Source: Rufibacter tibetensis (GTDB lineage: Bacteria; Bacteroidota; Bacteroidia; Cytophagales; Hymenobacteraceae). Taken from it: DNA of 64,000 nt. A program made the position numbers and the translations under genes. The stretch covers positions 2,077,001 to 2,141,000 of the forward strand of contig NZ_CP012643.1 of NCBI RefSeq assembly GCF_001310085.1, in the 5' to 3' direction. Each line of letters begins with the position of its first letter. Position 1 is the stretch's first letter. Below the pieces are notes generated by a model that saw only the letters and a program-made list of their open reading frames with translations, was not told the origin of the DNA and did not search any database. Shown piece after piece: positions 8,213 through 16,551 of this stretch.

Positions 8213-10036
8213 CTATACCTTATCTCCTCTCAACTTTCTCAGTCGCTTTCTGGCTTCGGCTACAAACACACTCCCCGGATGTTTCACTAATAGGTTGTTG
8301 TAGAGTTCCTGGGCTTTCTCAGGCTGCTTCAGGTTTTCCTCATTCAATTTGGCTAAGAGGAACAGTGCGTCATCTGAGAGGATGTCGTATTTAGGATTGT
8401 CAATGATGAACTGCAGGTTTTTGGCAGCTTCTGGAAACTGCCCCGTTTGCTGCAAAAGCTCTGCTTTCTGGAAGTAGATTTCATCGGTGAGGCTGTGCCC
8501 GGGGTACTTGATGAGTAGTTTATCCAAAGCAGCCATTGCCTCGGGGTACTTGTGTTGGAACACCAGGAAGTCAATGGCGGCATACTCCTTCAGCGCAGCT
8601 GCTGAAGTATCCATACCGGTGTTGTCAATGATGAGCAGACTCAGGTCTAAGGCATCATTCGCGATCTCACGACTAGTAGCCAGTTTCAATATGTCCAGGT
8701 GGCTTTGAGCTAGTTCAAAATCTCCTTTGTAGTAACTGAGGCGAGCGTTGCGGAGCTTGGCTTCATACCCCAGTGGCTGTTCTTTGTGCGTTTTCTCTAC
8801 CTGGCTATACAACAATGTGCTTTCCCAAGGCTCTCCGCGTAGCAGGTACACATCGGCTAAAATTAGTTTGGCTTCTGCCACTACATTAGGCTGCGCCCGA
8901 GGCATAGCAATTACCTCCTGCAGGTTTTTCACAGCTTCTGGTTGAGCATCCAGGTAGAATGCCTGCAGTTCACCTAGTTCTTTGATCACTTCAGCGGTGC
9001 GGTCATTACGCCCAAGTTCTTGGAGAAGTGATTCATACTCCTGCGCCAAGAGTTTGATCTTCTCTTTGTCTAGCGGGAATGTGTTCTTTACCTGTTCTTC
9101 ACGGGCCTGGATAATGCGCTGCCGGGCAATAGGGTATAATTCGCCGGAACGGTACTGCTGCATTACGTAGGTGTAGCCCTCAATAGCTGTCGTATAGTCT
9201 TTGTTGCGCAAGCTGATATCAGCCATGGAAAGGACCCGGGTGCCACCGCCTTGGGTACGTCGGTCTAAGGCACGGGTCTGGAGCAGGGCTGGACCAAAGT
9301 CTTTCCGCTGCAACAAAGTCCAGATTAGCAGTTCCTGTACAGGTGTGGCATCAGGTTCTGCCTGAACAGCTGTCATGAGGCGCTGCTCCAACATGGTAAG
9401 AGATTCCTCGTCACGCAGAGTGTTCTGCAACAGGTTTTGCGCGTAAGTAAGGGGCACACTGTTGCTTTTGACTTGACGCAATACTTCGTCTACCAGCAAA
9501 TCTGTTTTGCGTTGAAAAGCATACAGTTGTAGCAATTGGGCAGCAAAAGTCTTTTCACTTCCGCTTAGCTGACGGGCTTTCAGGTACGCCTGCTCTGCCA
9601 AGGGCAACATATCTGCCTGTTGGAAAGCCGTAGCTACGCCGTACACATTTTCGGGAGTGGTGGTCTGCACTACCTGGGCCCACTTCTTCTCTGCCGCTGC
9701 GGTGTTACCAGAGGCTTGCATTACGCGTCCCTCATCTATGGAATAGGCCGGTACATCAGGGTATTTCTTCTGCGCTCGTTTTACCAGCTTCTCGGCTTCT
9801 TTGAAATTACGGAGGGCCAGCAGGGTTTTGAGGTAGTCCGGGTACACTAGTCCAAACTGAACGTCCTGTTCAATCAATTTACTGAACAGGCCTTCTGCTT
9901 TGGTGTATTCATTTTGCCGCAGGTACTCCTTGGCCAGTGCCATCTGCTCGGGAACCCCTTGCGCCCAACTCTGGGGGATAGCGAAACCCAAACTGCCTAT
10001 GACCAACAGCCACATCAACAATAACTTTCTCTTCAT
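8213..10036 (-). CDS. Tetratricopeptide-repeat protein (periplasmic)
   Basis: 607 aa, with a signal peptide (MKRKLLLMWLLVIGSLGFA...QSWAQ) followed by alpha-helical repeats throughout. TPR-like units are clear near residues 30-100 (KEYLRQNEYTKAEGLFSKLI; LLALRNFKEAEKLVKRAQ) and near the C-terminus (FQKAELLQQTGQFPEAAKNLQ; LLAKLNEENLKQPEKAQELYNNLL), the latter like the outer-membrane lipoprotein BamD/YbgF type of TPR. No lipobox cysteine is seen, so it is probably soluble in the periplasm, acting as a scaffold. It lies downstream of ppiD on the same strand, but a strong terminator at 10141-10180 separates them, so it is probably transcribed separately. Confidence 0.8.
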   Translation of the reverse strand: MKRKLLLMWLLVIGSLGFAIPQSWAQGVPEQMALAKEYLRQNEYTKAEGLFSKLIEQDVQFGLVYPDYLKTLLALRNFKEAEKLVKRAQKKYPDVPAYSIDEGRVMQASGNTAAAEKKWAQVVQTTTPENVYGVATAFQQADMLPLAEQAYLKARQLSGSEKTFAAQLLQLYAFQRKTDLLVDEVLRQVKSNSVPLTYAQNLLQNTLRDEESLTMLEQRLMTAVQAEPDATPVQELLIWTLLQRKDFGPALLQTRALDRRTQGGGTRVLSMADISLRNKDYTTAIEGYTYVMQQYRSGELYPIARQRIIQAREEQVKNTFPLDKEKIKLLAQEYESLLQELGRNDRTAEVIKELGELQAFYLDAQPEAVKNLQEVIAMPRAQPNVVAEAKLILADVYLLRGEPWESTLLYSQVEKTHKEQPLGYEAKLRNARLSYYKGDFELAQSHLDILKLATSREIANDALDLSLLIIDNTGMDTSAAALKEYAAIDFLVFQHKYPEAMAALDKLLIKYPGHSLTDEIYFQKAELLQQTGQFPEAAKNLQFIIDNPKYDILSDDALFLLAKLNEENLKQPEKAQELYNNLLVKHPGSVFVAEARKRLRKLRGDKV

Positions 10037-10094
10037 GGTATTCTCCAGCTAAGCTATTCTCCCTTAACGTATTCTACAGGTATTCAATATACTG

Positions 10095-10127
10095 TTTTAG
10101 GCTCGTTTTTGAAAAACTGCTTTAAAA
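10095..10127. repeat. Intergenic palindrome family, core copy
   Basis: TTTTAGGCTCGTTTTTGAAA then AACTGCTTTAAAA; arms are short (TTTTA / TAAAA). Located just beyond the ppiD terminator. Confidence 0.55.
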
Positions 10128-10140
10128 TGGATTTGTATAA

Positions 10141-10180
10141 AAACAGAAGAGCCGCGCTGGGTGGCGCGGCTCTTCTGTTT
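10141..10180 (-). terminator. Strong terminator after ppiD
   Basis: Perfect 17-bp stem AAACAGAAGAGCCGCGC / GCGCGGCTCTTCTGTTT with loop TGGGTG, 17 bp after the ppiD stop codon. It probably ends the long cluster that starts near 19.4 kb. Confidence 0.9.
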
Positions 10181-10197
10181 TCTTGATCCGGTTTCTC

Positions 10198-12303
10198 TTA
10201 GAAGAAGCGAACCCGGTTATCTTTAATGTCTGCGTTTTTACGAACGGCTTCATACAAGGCGCCTTGTACACGTCCGGCGCGGGTGCCTTGCAGCTGTTGC
10301 TTTACAGAGGCTACATCAGCTACCGGAGTGGCCGGGGTGATGCTGGTCAATTCCACAATCACTACTCCGCCTTCCCCATCAATAGGGCCTGTACGCTGTC
10401 CTGGTTTCAGACCGAACGCTTTGCCTACGGCTACTGGCTCAAATCCTAAACCTGGTACGTTAGCAGCTCCCAACGTCACATCATTGGCTGGACGAACCAA
10501 CGCATCTGGACCATATTTAGCGGCAATCTGGTCTAACGGGCCAGAAAGAGAAGCTAATTTCTCTTTGATTTTCTTCGCTTTCAGTTCATTACGAACAAGA
10601 GCAGTTAACTCATCACGTACGTCCTCTACTTTGGCAATTCCTTTTTCACGTTTCCCGGTTAACACCGCTACTACGTACTGGTCATCCATGGTGATTACCG
10701 GAGAAACATCGCCTTTTTTGGTGTCTTCAGAGAAAGCCCAACGTACCAGTTCACGAGCATTCTGCAGGTTGTTAATGGCACGGTCAGAAGCACTGAAGTT
10801 TTTAGCTTCAGCTTTCATTACGCCTTTCTCATTGGCAACGGCCTTGTTGAAAGACTCTAAATCTGTGCTGCTAGAGGCAATAACACCAGCGCGGCTGAAG
10901 GCATTCTCACGAGAGTTGTCGCTTGGCGTCAAGGCGCGGGTTACCTGGGCTACCTGATAGGTTTTGGTAGTTTTAGGCTCCGTGATCTTAACAATGTGGT
11001 ATCCATAGTCAGTCTCTACCAGGTTTGGCAACAGACCTGCACCCGGAGCGCTAAATACTGCTTTCTCAAAAGCTGGTACCATGCGGCCTTCGGTGAACCA
11101 ACCTAAGTCACCACCTTGTGAGGCTGTTCCGTCAGTTCCGTGCTGCGCAGCTAGCTGAGCGAAATTAGCACCACCTTTAATTTGGTTTAACAAGTCTTGC
11201 GCTTTTGCTTTGGCAGCGGCTTTGGCTTCTGGAGTTGTATTTTCTGGCTTGATCAGGATGTGGCTGGCACGTACAGAGGCTTTCCCGCCTTCCTTCACGT
11301 CCATGATCTTGTATAAGCTGAAGTTTCCGTTCTGGGCGAAAGGACCATACATTTTGCCTTTCTCCAACGTTTGGGTTTTCAGTTCTTCCGGCAACTCATT
11401 GGCGGGCAAGTAAGCGCTGTTGAAAGGAGTGTCAGATTCTGCTTTTACAAACAGAGAGTCATTCTCAGTAGTAGCGAAACGAGCTGCTAACTCTTGGGTC
11501 TCTGTGCTGTAGGCTGAGCTATCTTCTTTAGAAGCGGATACCGGTACGGTCACATAGGTGATTGAACGGCCTTCTTCTACTTCAAATTTCTTTTTGTTAT
11601 TGTTCAGGTACTCGCTCAGTTGGTCATCGGTTACTTTGATGGTTGAATCAGCAATGCTGAAATAAGGAACAAACAAAGAGTTGATGCTGGCGCGGGTGTT
11701 TTGCTCTGCGTTGAAACGCTTAGCTTCTTCAGTGGTCACGTAGTTAGAGAACGTGAACAGGTTGTAGTATTTGTTACGAAGACGGTCAGTGGCTAAGTCT
11801 GCTTCGTATTTACGCCAGGCAGCTTGCTGCTCTGGAGGCATGCTGCCCAGGTTACGAAGGGTTTGCTTAACCTGCTCTACGCTAAACTGCCCGGTTTGTG
11901 GATCCGTGAACATTTGCTTTAAAGCCGGGTGCACGTTACGTCCTTGTACCATGTCTACCTGCTCTTCAGCAGAGATGCCTAAGCCTACTTTTTCAAATTC
12001 CTCTTCAAAGGCATACTTGAATACTAACTGGTTCCAGGTCTGCTCACGCAATGAAGCAAGTTCTGCTTCAGAAGGCTGGCGGCCGTATTGGTTGGCGTAG
12101 TTGTTTTTGGCCTCCTCAAACATGCCTTCAAATTCCTGCACAGACACTTCATGTCCGGCAACCTCCCCTACTGTTGTATTGCTTCCGAACAACCGGGAAT
12201 TTGGCCCCAGCAGGTCTCCCAACACAATGAAAATGAGCAAGCCTATAGCAATTGCGCCAATGGCGAAGCCTGACTTCTCCCGAATCTTGTTAATTAATGC
12301 CAT
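10198..12303 (-). CDS. ppiD: Peptidylprolyl isomerase, PpiD/SurA type
   Basis: Membrane-anchored periplasmic folding factor. One transmembrane helix (residues about 12-32, FAIGAIAIGLLIFIVLGDLL) follows a short cytoplasmic tail. A SurA_N_3-like chaperone region follows (about 40-230). A parvulin domain runs from about 343 to 447 (VRASHILIKPE, GANFAQLAAQHG, QGGDLGWFTEG, MVPAFEKAVF, TDYGYHIVKI). A second, degenerate rotamase-like region is possible up to the C-terminus, which ends in RVRFF. The 701-aa length fits Bacteroidota PpiD. It is probably the last gene of the cluster from dksA, 83 bp after gldE, followed by a strong terminator. Its role should be outer-membrane protein biogenesis, in keeping with its OMP and lptC neighbours. 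Confidence 0.88.
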   Translation of the reverse strand: MALINKIREKSGFAIGAIAIGLLIFIVLGDLLGPNSRLFGSNTTVGEVAGHEVSVQEFEGMFEEAKNNYANQYGRQPSEAELASLREQTWNQLVFKYAFEEEFEKVGLGISAEEQVDMVQGRNVHPALKQMFTDPQTGQFSVEQVKQTLRNLGSMPPEQQAAWRKYEADLATDRLRNKYYNLFTFSNYVTTEEAKRFNAEQNTRASINSLFVPYFSIADSTIKVTDDQLSEYLNNNKKKFEVEEGRSITYVTVPVSASKEDSSAYSTETQELAARFATTENDSLFVKAESDTPFNSAYLPANELPEELKTQTLEKGKMYGPFAQNGNFSLYKIMDVKEGGKASVRASHILIKPENTTPEAKAAAKAKAQDLLNQIKGGANFAQLAAQHGTDGTASQGGDLGWFTEGRMVPAFEKAVFSAPGAGLLPNLVETDYGYHIVKITEPKTTKTYQVAQVTRALTPSDNSRENAFSRAGVIASSSTDLESFNKAVANEKGVMKAEAKNFSASDRAINNLQNARELVRWAFSEDTKKGDVSPVITMDDQYVVAVLTGKREKGIAKVEDVRDELTALVRNELKAKKIKEKLASLSGPLDQIAAKYGPDALVRPANDVTLGAANVPGLGFEPVAVGKAFGLKPGQRTGPIDGEGGVVIVELTSITPATPVADVASVKQQLQGTRAGRVQGALYEAVRKNADIKDNRVRFF

Positions 12304-12386
12304 GTAAGTATTAGACGTATTTTAAGCGTTATGCAAAATAATCGCAATATGTGATAAAATCAAAATATAAGTGCCTATCGGGCAGG

Positions 12387-13652
12387 TTATTCTTCTGTGG
12401 GGGCCAACCTTACGGACAAATGTACCGTATTGATGCGATGCTCATCCATAGACAGGATCCTGATCTCAAAGGGAGGAACTACTACCACGTCGCCTGCGGT
12501 GGGTATTTCTTGCAATACAGACAAGATAAAACCGCCTAAAGTTTCATAGTCGCCTTCAGGTAAGTTCAGGGAATATTTTTCGTTGAGGTAATCTATTTCC
12601 TGCCGGGCACTGAAAAGAAAGGTATTGGGTTCTGGTAAAGCCTGCTCCAGCAGGTCTTCCTCATCATATTCATCGTTGATATCACCCAGAATCTCTTCCA
12701 TCACATCTTCCAGGGTCACTATTCCTGAGGTTCCGCCAAACTCATCCAGCACCAGTACAATGCTGCGGTGCTCGGTAATGAATTTCACGAACAGCTCCCG
12801 AGCCAGCATATTCTCCGGTACAGCCTCAATGGGCGTCAGGATTTCTTCTAATGTAGCTGGATTTTTGAAAAGGGAGAATTGGTGACAATACCCTAAGATG
12901 TGGTCCAGGGAATCCTGGTAAATCAGGATTTTGGAATGGCCGGTATCAATCAAAGCTTGTCGAAGCACCTCTACGCCTTCTTCCAACTCTATGGCGTCAA
13001 TCTCAGTGCGGGGCACCATGCATTCGCGCACTTTCACATTTTTAAATTCCAGGGCGTTGTGGAAGATTTTACTGTCTACCTCGCTGCTGGGCGTAAGCAC
13101 AATCTCTTCCGGAGAATGTAGTCTTACCGCAAACGGCTGAAAAGCTACCGCATTGGCCAGGATTTCAGTTTCGGCTTCGTCGTCTTTTTCAGAAAACAGC
13201 CCAAAAACGGAGTTAATAAGAAACGTAAAGGGGTAAAATAGTACCAGAAAGAAAGCCACTACTCCGGCCACCATTTTCAATTGACGGGCTGGTGCAGTCA
13301 AGCTGGCTAATGTCCCGAGTCCTAGAAATAAAAGCCAGCCAATCAGAACTGTCAGCAAGCCAGCCACCAGGAGGGCTACCTGGGCTTGGAGGTACTGCTG
13401 CAGCAAATAGGTAAGGCTGCCAAAGGCTCCCACCCCAAACAAGAGTAAGCTCAGGCCTAATCCCAGATGAATAGTCAGTATGGTTTGCCGCTCACGGCGC
13501 AATAAGAAACCTAAAGAGGACTGTGGGTCCTCTGCAACCTGTAACCGGGTGTAAGCCCGTCCGGTCTGGCGCATGGCCACCTCTGCCAAGCTAAACAGCA
13601 ATAACAGCAGAAGCCCTGCCGTAGCAGCTATATACAAGAAGACAAGGTCCAT
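12387..13652 (-). CDS. gldE: GldE-type HlyC/CorC family CBS-domain membrane protein
   Basis: 421 aa. A membrane domain of about four hydrophobic segments (DUF21/CNNM-like, residues up to about 165) is followed by a tandem CBS pair (about 200-330, including the signature DEFGGTSGIVTLEDVMEEILGDI broken here as DEFGGTSGIV / LEDVMEEILGDI) and a CorC_HlyC domain (about 340-420). CNNM/CorC proteins are implicated in Mg2+ or Co2+ export; the Bacteroidota subgroup is named GldE after gliding motility in Flavobacterium, though many carriers do not glide. ATG 13652 is used; a TTG at 13667 that overlaps the upstream stop as TTGA is an alternative that would favour translational coupling. Part of the lptC-ORF52-gldE-ppiD run. 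Confidence 0.83.
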   Translation of the reverse strand: MDLVFLYIAATAGLLLLLLFSLAEVAMRQTGRAYTRLQVAEDPQSSLGFLLRRERQTILTIHLGLGLSLLLFGVGAFGSLTYLLQQYLQAQVALLVAGLLTVLIGWLLFLGLGTLASLTAPARQLKMVAGVVAFFLVLFYPFTFLINSVFGLFSEKDDEAETEILANAVAFQPFAVRLHSPEEIVLTPSSEVDSKIFHNALEFKNVKVRECMVPRTEIDAIELEEGVEVLRQALIDTGHSKILIYQDSLDHILGYCHQFSLFKNPATLEEILTPIEAVPENMLARELFVKFITEHRSIVLVLDEFGGTSGIVTLEDVMEEILGDINDEYDEEDLLEQALPEPNTFLFSARQEIDYLNEKYSLNLPEGDYETLGGFILSVLQEIPTAGDVVVVPPFEIRILSMDEHRINTVHLSVRLAPTEE

Positions 13653-13663
13653 GGGAGAGGAAA

Positions 13664-13822
13664 TCAACGCTTTGCTTTATCCATACGGAAAAGCATAAGA
13701 AAGATAATAGATAACATGATGATCCAATAACTTTCCAGTACGCCTACCACAATGGATTGATGCACGCCAATCACCAGGAAAGCGACGGCCAGCGCCATGT
13801 AGATCGTTTGTTTTAAGGTCAT
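13664..13822 (-). CDS. Small two-helix membrane protein (52 aa) overlapping lptC
   Basis: A 52-codon ORF tightly packed between lptC and gldE. Its ATG overlaps the lptC stop as ATGA (13819-13822) and its TGA lies just before the gldE start, so translation of all three is probably coupled. The product is mostly hydrophobic: helix 1 about residues 8-27 (YMALAVAFLVIGVHQSIVVG), helix 2 about 30-46 (ESYWIIMLSIIFLMLF), then RMDKAKR, a basic tail suggesting a cytoplasmic C-terminus. No known family is recognised. The packing is the main evidence that it is real. A role in LPS export or in regulating GldE is speculation from position. Confidence 0.7.
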   Translation of the reverse strand: MTLKQTIYMALAVAFLVIGVHQSIVVGVLESYWIIMLSIIFLMLFRMDKAKR

Positions 13823-14385
13823 TGTTTCAACACGAAAGAGCCAGAGAATTGCTTTAATGTGTAGTCAGAGAAATCTTGCTTAGCCGTTAAGCCTACTCCT
13901 GTCACTACTTCATCCACACTGGTGATACGCACAAATTTATCAGTGAAAATAGTTTGCTTCTGCCGCTCCCAGAACAACTCCTCAGTGTTCAATTGTTCTT
14001 TTTTGACAATGTTTTTTACCACCACGTCATTTCTAGCAAAGTACTGGTCTTTGGCTTTGTCGTAACGCCCATACTTGGCAGTGATGATGGTGGTGGGAGT
14101 TCCGTCCTCGTAGAAAGTGATGTACATGCCTTTGGTATAGACAATGTCACCGTTCTGCAATTGCTGTTCTACTGGGGCGCTCAGCTTCAGTTTCATTTGC
14201 GCTGAGTCACTGTAGATGGTCACTTGGTTGTAGGTTTCAGAAGCAGGTCCTTTGTACTCAATGGGCTTGATGTTCTCATCTGCGTTCTGGCAACTCCAGC
14301 TTAAAGCCCCTAAAGCAAACACGAGGAGGAGTTGAGTTCCAGAGAACCAGCTTTTTGTCAGCAGAAGTTGAAATAGATTACTCAT
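13819..14385 (-). CDS. lptC: LPS export ABC transporter periplasmic protein LptC
   Basis: 188 aa. LptC bridges the LptBFG exporter and the LptA/LptD path for lipopolysaccharide. An N-terminal hydrophobic segment is followed by LSWSC near residue 33, a possible but non-ideal lipobox, so it may be a lipoprotein rather than a helix-anchored protein. The body is the all-beta OstA/LptC fold: YSDSAQMKLKLSAP, GDIVYTKGMYITFYEDG, TTIITAKYGRYDKAKDQYFARNDV (here in shortened form) and FTDKFVRITSVDEVVTGVG. The start is ATG 14385; the frame is open to a TTG at 14415. It lies 101 bp after the OMP gene and overlaps the following 52-aa ORF. lptB is elsewhere in the window (1-687). Confidence 0.87.
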   Translation of the reverse strand: MSNLFQLLLTKSWFSGTQLLLVFALGALSWSCQNADENIKPIEYKGPASETYNQVTIYSDSAQMKLKLSAPVEQQLQNGDIVYTKGMYITFYEDGTPTTIITAKYGRYDKAKDQYFARNDVVVKNIVKKEQLNTEELFWERQKQTIFTDKFVRITSVDEVVTGVGLTAKQDFSDYTLKQFSGSFVLKQ

Positions 14386-14486
14386 TCCTTTAAACGGTTC
14401 AGATACCAGACCCAAAAATCAGCAATGGATTGAGGGGCCTGGTATCTGTTATTCTTGTGCTGAAATTGTATAGAGAATTTGGGTGC

Positions 14487-15827
14487 TTAGTCAAACTTAC
14501 GTTTCACAAACCATCTGTTATTGAAGGTAACCCCCACGTTAAACCGGAAGTATTGTTCTTTCAACCCGGTGTTCTTGGCTTGGAGCTGCCCTACGGTAAA
14601 GCTGGTGTTCAGCAATGCCTGGGTATAATCTGGAGGCCGCACGCCTCTGCCCAATGGCAGGGAGAAACCCCAGGTAAGTGCCATGTCTTTAAGGTCATGA
14701 ACTGTTGCGGCGTTGCTACCTTGTGCAATGGCATTAATGGCTGAGTTTCCGTAATAACCCCCAAAGCGGTACGTCACTCGTCTCAGGTAAGAGCTTACAG
14801 ACCCGGCATCGGGCGTGATTTCGGTACCTACTCCTATTCTGTAGCCGTCGCCTAATTCCTGGCGGCCTTCATTTTTGTTTAAGCTGAACCCTCTGAAATC
14901 AGAACCTGTTACGCGGGTATAATCAGCGCCTACAGACCAGTTCTTGTTATTGTCAAATGTCAAACCTACCTGTAGCACCTGCGGAACAGTGGTGTAGCCT
15001 TCTACGCTATCCGTCACCAGGCTGGAAATCACAGATTCATCTAAAAACCTACGTTCCTGGGCTACCTGGCGGTCTGTCTCAATGTTGGCTTTACCGGCAT
15101 AAGTAGCCCCAAAACCTAAGCTAGCCTTGTCACTTACCTTTTTGCGATAGTGCAAGCCTCCTTTGAACATCAACCCTGAATATTTGGAGGTAGTGTGGAT
15201 TAAGGTTTTCTGTAAAGCGCTGGTTGAATCTTCAGTGTCTACCAGAACGGTTGATTCCTGCCGGTCAATAGTCCCGAAAAGATAAGAACCAGAAACACCC
15301 GCCGTCAACCCATTGGCTATTCTCACGCCATGCGCAAAATACACTTCGTTCAAACCACCAGAGCCGTTGTACTCACTAAAAGCCGTAACCGTGTTTTCTG
15401 CCCCTACTACTGGCTGGCTGGCAACCGTCACATAATTTACTCTGCTGTAAGGCCGTAATCCAAAAGCGGAAGTCCACCGGCGGGAAAGAGGAATAGCTAA
15501 GGACAGGTAACCTAAGTTGCCCGTACCATCTATCTGGGAAGTGTTCTTATCAGAAATCCGTTTTAATTCAGAAGCCACGGCGGCCTCAAAGGTCACGGAA
15601 CTGTTGTAGTAAAGCAAGGCAGGGTTCTGGTCATTGATAAGAGCGGCGCTACCGTTGGCTACCCCTATCTGTCCCATCGCAGCACTACGGATGGAACCTG
15701 TGCCATGCACCATGTCTCCTATCCCGAAGCGTGAATAAGGGGAGTTAGAGAGCTGTTGCGCCTGAAGTTGTTGTGATCCAATTGCTAGACCAGAAATCAA
15801 TAACAGTGCGCGGAAAGGCTTATACAT
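14487..15827 (-). CDS. Outer-membrane beta-barrel protein of the NSPYSRFG type
   Basis: 446 aa, with a signal peptide (MYKPFRALLLISGLAIGSQQ...QAQ) and a barrel-like alternation of aromatic and polar residues, ending in an aromatic-rich strand (FRFNVGVTFNNRWFV). The N-terminal SNSPYSRFGIGDM and the AAMGQIGVANGS / INDQNPAL region resemble the FadL/OmpP1-like plug seen in a Bacteroidota family usually annotated only as hypothetical OMP. ATG 15827 overlaps the coaX stop by 8 bp; an upstream TTG at 15836 is less likely. The constant pairing with lptC and ppiD suggests a general envelope role, but no substrate is known. Confidence 0.75.
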   Translation of the reverse strand: MYKPFRALLLISGLAIGSQQLQAQQLSNSPYSRFGIGDMVHGTGSIRSAAMGQIGVANGSAALINDQNPALLYYNSSVTFEAAVASELKRISDKNTSQIDGTGNLGYLSLAIPLSRRWTSAFGLRPYSRVNYVTVASQPVVGAENTVTAFSEYNGSGGLNEVYFAHGVRIANGLTAGVSGSYLFGTIDRQESTVLVDTEDSTSALQKTLIHTTSKYSGLMFKGGLHYRKKVSDKASLGFGATYAGKANIETDRQVAQERRFLDESVISSLVTDSVEGYTTVPQVLQVGLTFDNNKNWSVGADYTRVTGSDFRGFSLNKNEGRQELGDGYRIGVGTEITPDAGSVSSYLRRVTYRFGGYYGNSAINAIAQGSNAATVHDLKDMALTWGFSLPLGRGVRPPDYTQALLNTSFTVGQLQAKNTGLKEQYFRFNVGVTFNNRWFVKRKFD

Positions 15828-16536
15828 TATACTCAAGTATTCGGTTTAACCCGATTAAAACCAATTCGGGAATGACAAAGATGCGTGCTTTTACTGTACT
15901 TTCAAAAAACTGGGCGTCACCGCCGCACAGAATAACCGTCAATGGTTTGTATTGACGTTCATAATGTTGAATCATACCTTCTGCCTCTACCATAGCGCCA
16001 AACAAGATTCCACCTTTGATAGCCTCAGCTGTTGTTTTACCGGGTATGGGTGGTACCTCATATCCCTCCAAGAGCGGCAGTTTTCCGGTGAAGGAATGAA
16101 CTGCCTGGTACCGCATGGTAATGCCCGGTGAGATACTTCCGCCCTGGAATGTGCCATCGGCTTCCAGTACGTCATAGGTAATGCATGTACCTGCGTCTAT
16201 GATCAGGCAATGCCGGTCTTTCAACAGGTACTGTGCCCCTACGGCCGCTGCCAACCGGTCTACTCCCAAAGTGTGGGGCGTTCCGTAGTTGTTCTGCACC
16301 GGAACCGGTGTCTGAGCATTGAACAGAATTCGTTGCCCCAACACCGGGATGTGCTGTACCAACTCGGCAGATTCCTGGCTTACAGAAGACATGATGGCGT
16401 TTTGCAGGGTAACTCCCGCCAGTTCTTTCCCCAAAGCGGGAAAGTCTGGACAGGTGTATTGTTGCACCAAAAGCCCGTCTTTAAAAAGACCGGCTTTGAT
16501 GCGGGTGTTACCCCGGTCTATCGCCAGATTCAGCAT
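15820..16536 (-). CDS. coaX: Type III pantothenate kinase
   Basis: Phosphorylates pantothenate, the first step of coenzyme A synthesis; the type III enzyme uses the ASKHA fold, is insensitive to CoA feedback and needs a monovalent cation. Motifs: phosphate-1 loop LAIDRGNTRIKAG (residues 4-16; Asp7), GVDRLAA (about 95), phosphate-2 DAGTCITYD (about 115-123) and GGSISPG (about 132-138). Length 238 aa is typical. It starts at ATG 16536, 15 bp after the rluB stop, and its 3' end overlaps the OMP gene by 8 bp, so it is in the middle of the long minus-strand cluster. Confidence 0.94.
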   Translation of the reverse strand: MLNLAIDRGNTRIKAGLFKDGLLVQQYTCPDFPALGKELAGVTLQNAIMSSVSQESAELVQHIPVLGQRILFNAQTPVPVQNNYGTPHTLGVDRLAAAVGAQYLLKDRHCLIIDAGTCITYDVLEADGTFQGGSISPGITMRYQAVHSFTGKLPLLEGYEVPPIPGKTTAEAIKGGILFGAMVEAEGMIQHYERQYKPLTVILCGGDAQFFESTVKARIFVIPELVLIGLNRILEYNV

Positions 16537-16551
16537 CTAATGAACGACAGA

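Noticed and set aside
10226-10957. 243-codon antisense frame within ppiD
   Set aside because: Fully antisense to a well-supported gene, rich in Ser/Arg/Pro with no domain pattern.
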